Shown: one piece after another, positions 54,190 to 64,000 of the stretch
How the letters are laid out: every line of letters begins with the position of its first letter
Numbering within the stretch: position 1 is the stretch's first letter
DNA from: Garcia nutans
Lineage: Eukaryota > Streptophyta > Magnoliopsida > Malpighiales > Euphorbiaceae
Assembly (NCBI GenBank): GCA_947685225.1
Contig: CANTUV010000037.1
Span: 31,887,001-31,951,000, forward strand
Reading direction: 5' to 3'
Length of the DNA stretch: 64,000 nucleotides
Translations under genes and position numbers: made by a program
The notes under the pieces: generated by a model
Told to the model about the DNA's origin: nothing
The model's database searches: none
Seen by the model: only the letters and a program-made list of their open reading frames with translations

Positions 54190-55587
54190 ATGGCTCCCAA
54201 AAGAAAAACCACTTCCAAAATAAAGGGACAAGCTAAGAGAGTTCCAGGAATCACCATTAGAGAACCTGTTGTTGAACCTCCATCTCCTCCACAATCAAAA
54301 AGGGGTGAAAAAATTCACAAACCTCATCACCAAACCACTGAGGAAGACATTAGGTATGCCATGCTTAAGAAAAAGAAAGTTGAAGGCACCAAATCTCCTT
54401 TTGGTGGGATGCTGTCTGCTTTGGGCATCAAGGACGAAATTGAAAGATTGTTGGATGTCCTTGGATGGGAAAAATTTGTCTTTCCAGAAGAGGTAGGCTA
54501 CTCCAGTCTTAGCAAAGAATTTCTGATGTCTCTTCAAATAGAAAAGAGTGCAAACTCTGCTCTAGGTTGGTACGGGGTAAGATTTAAGCTCTTTGATCAT
54601 TATCATTCCTTAACCCTAGAAGGATTTGGCAACATTTGGAACTTCCCTTCTGAAGGTATAACCTCCTACAATGACCAAATCTTCTCAAACCCAACACTTT
54701 CTGATTTCTGGAGAGAAATTTCCATTGAAACCTCTTTTGAAAAGGAATCTAAAGCCAGACATATCAAATCTCTCACCCACTGGATGCTCCATAGGATTAT
54801 CACCTATACCATTCACCAAAGAGCAGATGGGAATGAGAAAGTAACCAAGAGAGACCTTATCTTTCTCTATGCTTTCACCCATAACATCAAAATGAACACA
54901 ACCAAGTTCTTGATTGATACATTTTATCATCATGCTGTTACAAGAACTGGTACCTTCTTCCTATCCTCTCAAGTTACTCAAATAGCTAGGCACCTAAACC
55001 TTCTGAATGATTAGAACTTAGCCACTTTGAGGAACCCTTTCACTCTAGCCTCCAATGCTATCACAATGGATTACTTAGAGCATGCTGGTTGTGTAAGGAA
55101 GATAGAAGGGTCATATGTATACTGCTATGGCAAGAAAGGAGTTATGGATAAACAAAAGAAAAGGCCAAGGTATACAATTGAGGAAGAGGGAGATTCTGTA
55201 GAAGTTGCAGTAGAATTACCTCCAAAAGCAACTTCATCAAAAGCTGCTAAAGAAACTGCTTCATCCTCCACACAACTCATCCTCCAAGCAATCAAGACTC
55301 TCTCAAGGAAACTCACTAAGTTCAAGAAAAGTGTTTCCAAGAGATTCCAGCACTTAAACAAAAGGATAGACCTTATATCCCACATGCACCATGATCTTTA
55401 TGACATGCAAGGCAAATTGGACTTGCCTCAATGCAATCTTGAAGATTGGGATATAAGTGATCACACCCAAAGCGTTGCTGAAGAAGAAGAGTCTATTAGC
55501 ACTAGCTCTGCCTCTGTTGCACCTCAAGATAAAGGGAAAGCTCCTTTAGTTGAAGAAGAGTTAGAGTTAGATGATGACTCAGAATAG
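54190..55587 (+). pseudogene. Sirevirus third ORF (env-like position), one in-frame stop
   Basis: An ATG after a CT-rich leader opens 274 codons to TAG at 55012-55014; the same frame continues 190 codons to TAG at 55585-55587. The start is basic (MAPKRKTTSKIKGQAKR). A central region of about residues 80-275 (LGWEKFV, GWYGVRFKLFDHYHSL, FGNIWNFPSEG, TKRDLIFLYAF, QVTQIARHLNLL) resembles a domain I recall from Athila first-ORF and 'putative plant transposon' proteins. The C-terminal part is charged, Ser-rich and acidic, with a possible coiled coil (about 365-400). I see no signal peptide or clear membrane segment, so an envelope role is unsupported. Function unknown. The stop could be a decayed CAG, or a regulated read-through. 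Confidence 0.7.
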
Positions 55588-55740
55588 CTTAGCTTTAGTT
55601 TGTTTGCATTTTCATATGTTTTCTGCTTTGCACTTTCTGCTTTGTACTTTCCTCCAATTTTAATATATATAATTTGGTACTTTCCCTTTCATTGTTTAGT
55701 TAATAATTTTGCTTAACAATTGTTTCATTTTGCCTATGAC

Positions 55741-56117
55741 AATGGGGGAGAGAAGAACCAATGGAATGAACCAATAGAGGAAACCAAAGATAAGAACAAT
55801 AATGGGAGAAACAAGTATACATGTTGAACCAATAAAGGAAACCAAAGATAAGAACAATAATGGGAGAAACAAGTATACATGTTGAATATTTGCAATAAGG
55901 GAGAAATGTTTATGGGGGAGAAATGTATGCATTCAAACAATAACATTTGCACCAAGATAAACTAATAATCACAATGCTCTTAACCATGATTGTTGCATAT
56001 GTTAAGGGATCACAATGCTCTTAACCATGATTGTTGCATATGTTAAGGGGGAGCATTTTAGACTTATTATTTTTCTCATCATTCCATTTGAATTGTCAAA
56101 GTCAAAATGGGGGAGAT
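55741..56117 (+). promoter_or_regulatory. Multiple polypurine tracts with short tandem duplications
   Basis: GGGGGAG occurs at 55744-55750, 55914-55920, 56047-56053 and 56109-56115; only the last abuts the 3' LTR. Between them are two tandem pairs: a ~60-bp unit (about 55766-55885, GGAAACCAAAGATAAGAAC) and a ~42-bp unit (about 55968-56050, ATCACAATGCTCTTAACC). Repeated purine tracts are a known feature of Sireviruses. Confidence 0.8.
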
Positions 56118-57546
56118 TGTTAGACAAATGATCTTAATTTTGATCCTTGACAACTCAAATGGATGATCTATTTAACTTGTGTTTGAGAAATCTTGTTGCA
56201 GGATTAGGTTATTTCAATTAAAGGTGAACAGAACATTTATCGCGGTCGCACCTCACCTTAATACGACCGCTCCAAGTAATTACAGAATGAAACCTTGTCA
56301 CAGTAGGTTTCGCGGTCAGAAGTTCGACCTCAGTCGCGACCGCTCCTACAGAATAGCGACCGGCCAAATATGTGCACAACCGCTACTCAAGGAATTTAAA
56401 TCATTACAATCACAGTAAGATTCGCGGTGACAAGAACGGTGAATGACTCGACCTCGCTAACCACTTTAGCGACCGCCCCATTCAAAGTCGCGACCGCCCA
56501 ACAATTCAAAAAGAAATTGCTCAAAGAGACAGTAGTGTTCGCGTCCTCAGGTGCGTCCAGAAGTTCGACGCGAGAATATGAGTTCGACCGCGAAATGCTA
56601 CCACGGGCGACCGCGAGATTCAAATTAAGGTGGACATCTCTTTTGCCCTGTCAGAAAATGACACGTGACATGACCGTTGTAATCCCACTTCAGTATTCAA
56701 AAAAGGGCGACCGCACTTTGTAATGCGCGACCGTCCCGACAAACACAGCATGGGCAAGAAACGGTCCGACAAACACATCATGGGCAAGATTCCAGCTGCA
56801 GAGCACTAAAATTCGACCGTTGAAGATTTTTTAAAAGTAGCGACCGTCCCTGGTTAAAAGGACGACCGCTTGAAGCATGAGCGCGACCATCCTTGTATGA
56901 AGGGCGACCGCGAAGTGCTTCGGACAGTTTAAGTAAAGTGGTCTAATCTGCCAAGACTTTATTCTCAACATCAATAACGGCTAGTAAGACCACATTGGCT
57001 ATAAATACAAAGTTTCTATGTGAAAAGAACAAAGAGAGAATATTGAGAAAAGATTTTCATAGCCAAGCAACAAATTTTCTTTTACTTAAACTTGTATTTG
57101 AATTGTTATGAATGTTAGGTGTTAGCATTGAAAACACCATTGTATAAGTTTGAGTGTAAGCTTGGGAAACACTTGGGTTGTGAGAGTGAGCCTAGTAAAA
57201 CTCTTGTTAGGTTGTGAGAGTGAGCCTTGTAAAACTCTTGTTTGGGTTGTAAGTGTGAGCCTAAGAAAAACACTTGTGAAGTTAGGTGTGAACTTGTGAA
57301 AACACCAAAGTTAGAAGTGAGCTTGTAAAAACTTCAAAGATTAGTGGAACCTTAACAAGTTGTTAAGGAAGTGGATGTAGGATTGAAGTAAATCCGAACC
57401 ACTATAAATCTTGTGTGTTCTTTCTTTCTTCAATTACTCAACCAACTCTATATTCCGCATTTCTTGTTTGTTGAGTTTTTTAAATTGTCATTACTTCTTG
57501 TGAAAACCAATTCACCCCCCCTCTTGGTTGCCATCTTGGGACAACA
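56118..57546 (+). repeat. 3' LTR, Sirevirus-like element
   Basis: 1429 bp, apparently identical to 47246-48674. Followed by the target duplication GCATG and the continuation of the host Tork-like integrase (GCATGTCATCTCATTAATCG). Confidence 0.95.
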
Positions 57547-57551
57547 GCATG

Positions 57552-59669
57552 TCATCTCATTAATCGATTATCGTCAACTTCTATAGATGGTAAAACACCT
57601 ATTGAAGTATGGTGTGGAGAACCTGCTAATGATTATGATTCCTTACGTGTGTTTGGATCCACTGCATATTATCATGTTAAGGAATCGAAGCTGGATCCAA
57701 GAGCAAAGGAAGCCATTTTCATGGGGATTAGTACAGGTGTCAAAGGTTATCGTTTATGGTGTCCAGATACAAAGAAGATAATCTTTAGCAGAGATGTCAC
57801 TTTTGACGAATCTACTATGTTGAAAAAGGTGACAATGGAGCAGTTAGATGGTACTCAACAACAGGTGGAGGATACTCCAAAACAGGTGCAGTTCCATAGA
57901 AAAATTCCAGTAACAGATTTTAAAGTTGCAGACACTCCTAAGGTAGAAGGAGAGTCGGATGAAGAAGAGGTTCAAATCCAAGAACCTCCACAGCAACAAG
58001 AATCAATTGCACTTGGTAGGCCAAGAAGAACTATACGGAAGCCTGCTCGTTATGATGATATGGTGGCCTACGCATCTCAAATTGCAGATGATAGCATTCC
58101 ATCCACTTTTAAAGAAGCTGTCACAAGTTCAGAAGAGGTAAAGTGGAGGAAAGCTATGGAAGATGAAATGAAGTCCCTTTATAAGAATCAGACGTGGATT
58201 CTAATCAATCCACCAAAGGGAAAGAAGGCAATTGGATGCAAATGGGTATATACAAAGAAAGATGGATTTCCTGATAGAGATAGTGTTCACTATAAAGCAC
58301 GACTAGTGGCTAAGGGCTACGCCCAGACAGAGGAAATTGATTATAATGAAGTATTTTCTCCAGTTGTAAAACATACCTCCATTCGAATTTTGTTGGCTTT
58401 GGTGGCACAGTTGGATTTGGAACTAGTTCAATTGGATGTGAAAACTGCATTTTTACATGGAGATTTGGAAGAGGAAATCTATATGACTCAACCAAAGGGA
58501 TTCAAAGTTGCTGGAAAAGAAAATATGGTATGTAAACTTGTGAAATCACTTTATGGATTGAAGTAATCACCAAGACAGTGGTACAAGCGATTTGATAAGT
58601 TTATGCAAGGGCAGAGGTACACAAGAAGCAAATACGATCATTGTGTATATTTGAGTAAGCTACAAGATGGCTCTTTCATTTATCTTCTTCTTTATGTTGA
58701 TGATATGCTAATAGCTTCAAAGAATAAAGAAGAAATTGAAAAGTTAAAGAATCAGCTAAATAAAGAATTTGAAATGAAAGATTTAGGCGAAGCAAAGAAG
58801 ATTCTCGGCATGGAGATATCTAGAGATAGGAAATTGGAGAGACTTTGTTTGACTCAAAAGCAATATTTGAGAAGGGTACTAAAGTGTTTTGGTATGAATG
58901 ACAAAACCAAACCTGTTAGTACACCTCTTGCTCCCCATTTCAAACTTAGTGCAGCTCAATCGCCAAAGAATGATGCAGAGTGGGAATACATGTCAAAGGT
59001 TCCCTATGCAAATGTTGTGGGTAGCTTGATGTATGCTATGGTGTGTACGAGGCCAGACATTTCATAGGCAGTTGGAGTTTTGAGCAGGTACATGCATGAT
59101 CCTGGCAATGAGCATTGGCAAGCTGTGAAATGGATTCTACGGTATCTTCTGAACACCGTAGATGTTGGATTAGTTTTTGAGCAGGATAAGAAAAATAGTA
59201 AGTGTGTAGTCGAATATTGTGATTCTGATTATGCTGGTGATTTGGATAAACTTCGATCGACTACTAGTTATGTGTTTATACTTGCAAAAGCACCGGTAAG
59301 TTGGAAGTCTACTTTACAGTCAACAGTGGCACTCTCTACGACAGAGGCAAAATATATGGCAGTTACAGAGGCTGTTAAGGAGGCAATTTGGCTTCAAGGG
59401 TTGCTTGGTGAGTTAGGAACTTTGCAGAATAATATTGTTGTATATTATGATAGCCAAAGTGCTATTCATTTGGCAAAGAACCAAGTTTATCATGTAAGGA
59501 CAAAGCATATCGACGTTCGATTCCATTTTGTTAGAGAAATTTTGGAAGAAGTCAAGTGCATCTCCAGAAGATTCTAACCACTGAGAATCCTGCTGATATG
59601 ATGACCAAGGTGGTGACAGCAGTCAAGTTCAAACATTGTTTGGACTTGATCAATATTGTTAAATGTTGA
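57552..59669 (+). pseudogene. Tork-like integrase end, RT, RNase H (3' part)
   Basis: Continues the gag-pol of 45325-47245 after the Sirevirus. It holds the end of integrase (VWCGEP, VFGSTAYYHV, GYRLWCPDTKK) and RT from about 58140 (WRKAMEDEMKSL, IGCKWVYTKKD, VKTAFLHGDLEEEIYM). The catalytic YVDD is at about 58696, in LLLYVDDMLIAS. RNase H follows (CDSDYAGDLDKLRSTTSYV, LSTTEAKYMAVTEA, YDSQSAIHLAKN, TKHIDVRFHFVRE). Stops: TAA at 58564-58566, where LK-(Q)-SPRQW is expected, and TAG at 59065-59067, where a Gln codon is expected. A 1-nt loss near 59550 shifts the last 40 codons. The family stop is TGA at 59667-59669. Confidence 0.88.
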
Positions 59670-59745
59670 ATCTTGGCGCTGCAAAGCGCATTTCAAGACA
59701 CTACATCTTTGTGAGAGAAAAGAAGTTTGAATTTAGGAATTTCGT

Positions 59746-59757
59746 CAGGGTGGAGAT
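59746..59757 (+). promoter_or_regulatory. Polypurine tract, Tork-like element
   Basis: CAGGGTGGAGAT directly before the 3' LTR. Confidence 0.75.
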
Positions 59758-60190
59758 TATTAGTTATTGGCCGAAATTCTATATGGAATTTGTTTTTTTT
59801 TTATTTTCTATGGCTATAAATCACTTTTGGGGTTTTAAATTAGCATTTGCTAATTGTTAGCAAATGTACATCGGAAAAATAGGAAGCAATTTTTGGTAAA
59901 GAAATTGGCTATATAAGAAAGCCAATTTCTTCAGTTCTAATACGTCTCAGAGCTTGTTCTCATTTGTATTTGATAGCTCTTTCTCTTCTCTCTCTTTTGT
60001 ATATTTCTTCAGTGAAATATAATTTGGTAGTGTCCGAGGACGTAGGCATATATTGGCCGAACCTCGTTAAATTTTTTGTGCTCTCTCTATATTTTGTTTT
60101 AGTATTTTATTTATTTAATAGCTCAGTTACGTAATAGCATAATTTTATTTTGCTATTTAATTTAGTGAAAAAAGACCAATTTCCACAACA
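59758..60190 (+). repeat. 3' LTR, Tork-like element
   Basis: TATTAGTTATTGG...CCACAACA, 433 bp. A TATATAAG box (59910-59917) sits in the loop of a perfect 10-bp inverted repeat (GAAATTGGCT 59901-59910 and AGCCAATTTC 59920-59929). This LTR retains the TATA box that the 5' LTR has lost. Confidence 0.88.
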
Positions 60191-60250
60191 TTTGATTCAT
60201 AATATTTAAAGAGATATATAGTTAATAAATTCAAAATTCATATTCAATGG

Positions 60251-60597
60251 CGAGAAACATATATTCTTAGATTATTTTAAACATAATAATTTTCAAGCAC
60301 AAATTTGTTTAAAATATTCATAATACATATTGTTAAAATTACATAAATCATAAAAGTATTAAAAAGTCTTTAAAAGAAAATGTCTATAACACAAATAAAA
60401 AACACATAATCAAATTATTGTCTACGAAATATAAATATTATAAATACATAATAATAGCTTAATTTTATCTTTAGCAACTTAAATTCATTTTGATTCATAG
60501 ATGCTATAAAAATTTATAATATTGCAAGCCATTTATAATTTTGATTGATAATATTTAAAGAGTTATATAGTTAATAAATTTAAAATTTATATTTGTT
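60251..60597. repeat. Copy 2 of the ~346-bp tandem duplication
   Basis: Direct repeat of 44481-44771 plus 60196-60250. The final ~50 bp (GATAATATTTAAAGAG...ATAGTTAATAAATT) repeats the segment immediately right of the copia element. Confidence 0.75.
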
Positions 60598-61899
60598 GTA
60601 AAAATAATTTTCTTTTTTCAAAAAAATGAATTTTATAAAATGCTAAAAGCTAAATAAAAAATATAAAAATACTGCAAGCCATTATTAGAAATTAATATTA
60701 CCATCAAATAAAAAGCTCTATATTAATATCCAATATACCCTTTTTTATGGTTTTTATTCACTATCAACCTATCAAACAACTACTAAAATATTTTATTATG
60801 CAATTATTCAGTAATATATGAAAATTCCTTAAATTATTAGAAAAGATACATATTTATTTGAATTTCTAATTTAACTTACTACATTAGTATATGTTGGGAC
60901 CTATTATTTTTTTGGATTCAATTTTGTTGCAGGTTTAACCGGATACAAATTTTTTTAATGCTAAAATATATATAAATTGATATCTTATATATATTGACTT
61001 TGACAAAATTTCTCAATAATGTTGCAAAATAAAAAAGTTCATATGTTCTGAAATTTCTCAATGATGTTGCAAAACAATCAAATAGTTCATATGTATGAAA
61101 TTTCTCAATGATATTGCAAAACAATCAAAGAGTTCACTAAAAATGAACACTTTATTTAGTTATAGAGTTTGTATATATCGGTTTATATTGTAAAATTTTT
61201 GAACAGTTTTATTTAATTTTGATTTAATTGCTTTTGCATTCCAGGCTTGATTTTATATGGTTTCTCTTTTTAGAATTTTAACACGTCTATATTATTTTGC
61301 TTTGTCCTTTTTTTTAATATTTTAATCGTTATTTTTATATTAGATTGTTATGTTTTGAAAATTTACTGTTTTTGCAATATTTATAATTAATATTTTGCCC
61401 TTATTAAACAAAATTATTAAAAATTATAAAAATCCAATCTTAAAATCCAATCAACTTATATCAAAATGTTGTAATATTTAATAATTCCCACAACATCACA
61501 TATGTTGTTTTTTTAGTATTATACTAAAATAACTATCGCTAATACAATATTATATCACATGTTAGTTCTTTAATTTTTTTTAAATATGTTTTTTAGATAA
61601 TTAAAAATAGAATTAAGATATATTATTTGATATTAATTACAATTTTATTTATTTGAAGAATTCAAATATAATCATGTCCTTAGTATATATATTTATTATT
61701 AATTAGCTATTAATAATAATATCTTTATTTTAAATATATTCGATTTCAAAACTCAAATTTAAGACTATTGAACTTTTATGATAAGTCGAAAACAACAAGG
61801 TTTATTATAGTAATTGCTAGCATAATAGTATGTCACATGTCAATTTTTTAAATAAGTTTTTTAGGTAATTAAAAATAGAATTAAGATATACTATTGAAT
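60598..61899. other. AT-rich intergenic DNA, no gene seen
   Basis: No gene is supported. Within it is a short tandem repeat at about 61009-61136: three units of ~45 bp with AAATTTCTCAATGATGTTGC and CAAAACAATCAAA. A diverged direct repeat also appears at about 61557-61640 and 61834-61895 (CACATGT...TAGATAATTAAAAATAGAATT). Neither matches a known family by eye. Confidence 0.5.
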
Positions 61900-63327
61900 T
61901 TTCACGATCCGAACCTGAGAGCACATGACCGTCACTAGGACACAGGAAAGTAAGTGGCTTTTGAAATCTGTAGTCAGCCTGACAACTCGTTTCTCTATAA
62001 AATAGATTATGATAGCAGTCACTTTTTCAAATTGGGCCAATGAGCTCACTAATTATGTACAATTAGTATATCTCATCATCCACCATCAGACATCAGTAAC
62101 AAATACATTTAACCAGATAGAAAAATCGAATATATAAATAAATAAGGAAAGAAATACCATGCAGAGTTCTAAGATGCAACAAGTATAAGATAATTATACA
62201 ATGACATATATATAAGAAAAATAGCACTCTTGCCGAGGAAAAAGAAAGGAATGTGACCTGAATAAGCAATACTCCTATGCACAACCTACAACCTGAGAAA
62301 AAATGGTGAAAAAAATGAACTTTTGACTCAATGAGATATATAACAATTAATATAATACATCGTTCCCATGCTAATAATACTTATATAATGATAATCAGAC
62401 AATGAAATCACATAATCATACAAGAATAGGAGTAAGTCAATGGGGCTATAATAAATCTCAAATTGGAGAGCCGATCCCCTATCTGGCTTTCTTAATCTGC
62501 ACATTTCTCTTAGATTCTAATACATAGGGTCTGCCATCACGACCTTAGTCAAGCAGCGTTACCCAACTGACAAGCAGTGCTGAGCATGAGAATGTCTCTG
62601 TCGTCACGTCAGTCCAAATCTTATCATTATATAATATCATCGAGTTATAACCCATATCCCAGATCACGTATGGTCCCATATCATCCTAATCATATCCATC
62701 AAATACGGAGAATATGCACCAAGCAAAATCAACTCATACTCAACACACATTATTCTTATAATAATAAATATACAAATATTAAACAAGCAGTCAATGCATT
62801 TATGCAAATGTAGCTATAAATGTAAATTAAGAAAGCGGGGTATCATATTAATCTATATAAATCACTATAAGCAAAACCTAATAACTCTCCTCGAAGCATC
62901 TGACTAATGATGGAAAAACACTTGAAAATTATTTTCAAACGATAACAAAAACTATTAGAATATGGATGGATGGATGACTCTAAAAATTCTACTAAAATTT
63001 CGACAGAGTTCCCTCTACAAGTATAATATTTCTCCTAAAATAAAATAATAAATAACACTTCTAAATATTTTACAATAATCATCATTAACCCGATTACCCC
63101 ATCTGAGCCACTATCACAATCCTTAACAATTCAATATACTTCTCACTAATATAATTATAATAATAATTTATTATTTTATAATAATTTATTTACTTTAACA
63201 ATATTTTATTTTAACTTCTAATAATCATTTATAATATTATTTACTTAGAGATTAACATTATTTTTATTATAAAATAATTACTTAATTACTATTTCAATTA
63301 TAATAACCTATATTAAGTTTAAAATTA

Positions 63328-63381
<54 letters not shown>

Positions 63382-64000
63382 TTGATTATTATAACCTTAA
63401 AAGTATTAGTTTATAAACTTTAACACAATACCTCAACTATTTTATTTAATCATTTAAAATTCAACAATCAATTTACGTATTTAATATTTAACAATCAATT
63501 TAATTTATTCATAATTAATAATTTTAATTTAATTAACTAATTTCATACATTTATATATAAACATAGTTGATAAATTTCATGTAGTGATAAATAATAATTA
63601 TAAGTAAATTAATTTAAATCAATTAGAAAAGTAAATAATTTTTATTTTAAATAATAAATTAAAATTTTAACCTTTACATAAAATTATAATCTAATTAATC
63701 TAACATATTAAATATGTGACTAAAATTGATAAACAAGAATTATAACTAATCAATTTATTTTAATCAATTTCTCATTTAATTTTAACTAATTAATAAATTT
63801 TTATTTAATTATAACTAATTAAAATTATATATATTCTAAATTTATTTAACTTCAAAATTTTTAACTAACTACATTTTTAATTAATCTATCATTAATTACA
63901 TATATTTATTATTATTATTATTTATTTCTATTTGTTTTTGCCAGAACAGTGTCGCCGGCGCCGGATGGTCTCCAGATTCATCCCAAACTAAAACATACTC
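61900..64000 (+). repeat. Gypsy-type LTR fragment running off the window
   Basis: TTTCACGATCCGAACCTGAGAG, then GACCGTCACTAGGACACAGG, closely resembles the conserved start of many plant gypsy LTRs (TGTCACGACCCGAAC). The first dinucleotide is no longer TG. The remaining 2.1 kb is non-coding, AT-rich, and ends at the right edge with GC-rich CGCCGGCGCCGG. No second LTR is available, so extent is uncertain. Confidence 0.5.
63328..63381. repeat. (AAT)n microsatellite, ~18 units
   Basis: An uninterrupted run of AAT units, about 54 bp, inside the LTR-like fragment. Confidence 0.95.

Larger units (their letters stand above)
47246..57546 (+). mobile_element. Complete Sirevirus-like Ty1/copia element, TSD GCATG
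   Basis: GCATG at 47241-47245 and 57547-57551 flanks two 1429-bp LTRs that look identical, base for base. Internally: initiator-Met primer site, open gag (613 aa), open pol (1023 aa), a third ORF in the env-like position and several GGGGGAG purine tracts before the 3' LTR. The two-ORF gag-pol layout, a gag with coiled coil and two zinc knuckles, the extra 3' ORF and multiple purine tracts are Sirevirus hallmarks. It is the youngest-looking insertion here and could still supply gag and pol. Confidence 0.93.
44772..60190 (+). mobile_element. Ty1/copia element, Tork/Tnt1-like, TSD TTTGA, split by a Sirevirus
   Basis: TTTGA at 44767-44771 and 60191-60195 flanks LTRs of 414 and 433 bp. Between them are a Met-initiator primer site, one gag-pol reading frame with copia order and a purine tract. 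The Sirevirus-like element (47246-57546) sits within integrase. Both LTRs begin TATTAG rather than TGTTAG. The gag (WQSELLDALFQQGLD, MKKRLFRFNY) and short LTRs suit the Tork/Tnt1 lineage. Confidence 0.9.

Noticed and set aside
54295..54537. Antisense frames over the Sirevirus third ORF, gag and pol (for example 49400-49582, 52616-52983)
   Set aside because: Shadows of longer sense-strand coding regions with recognised motifs.

Overview
The window is repeat DNA from a plant nuclear genome, most likely a eudicot. It is AT-rich and is filled by LTR retrotransposons of plant Ty3/gypsy and Ty1/copia lineages, with initiator-tRNA(Met) primer sites (TGGTATCAGAGC), a Stowaway-type MITE and a CACTA-like end. 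I find no convincing host protein gene, rRNA or functional tRNA gene. The species cannot be named from the sequence alone.

Layout, left to right. 1-8922: the 3' end of a decayed gypsy element (Tekay/Del-like pol plus 3' LTR). Its LTR was split by a related element on the minus strand (2514-~7630), which then lost its 5' half in a deletion. 9435-10455: a long inverted repeat whose arms look tRNA-like. 10562-36392: a large minus-strand Tat/Ogre-like element (TSD ACAGT) with gag but no pol and two tandem arrays in its 3' UTR. A solo LTR (11038-13880, TSD CCTTT) sits in its left LTR. Another solo LTR (22528-34676, TSD CCCAC) sits in its right LTR and itself contains a complete 10.3-kb Tekay-like element (23783-34115, TSD CTGCC). 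37191-43856: a decayed copia element split by a Tat/Ogre-like solo LTR (39549-41342, TSD GATAT). 43862-44158: a Stowaway-like MITE. 44772-60190: a Tork/Tnt1-like copia element (TSD TTTGA) split by a complete Sirevirus-like copia element (47246-57546, TSD GCATG). 60191-64000: AT-rich DNA and the start of another gypsy-type LTR.

The most notable object is the Sirevirus-like element. Its two 1429-bp LTRs look identical, gag and pol are open and overlap by ATGA, and a third ORF of env-like position follows pol with one in-frame stop. The pol-to-third-ORF spacer repeats the layout of the LTR promoter: GCGACCGC-type motifs, then AACGGCTA, exactly 16 nt, then a TATA-like box. This suggests a second, internal promoter. 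Two other themes recur. Premature stops in most of the decayed elements can largely be read as C-to-T changes at CGA or CAA/CAG codons, as expected from cytosine methylation. The LTRs of several unrelated families carry dense arrays of short palindromes or GC-rich repeats, in several cases just upstream of the TATA box.
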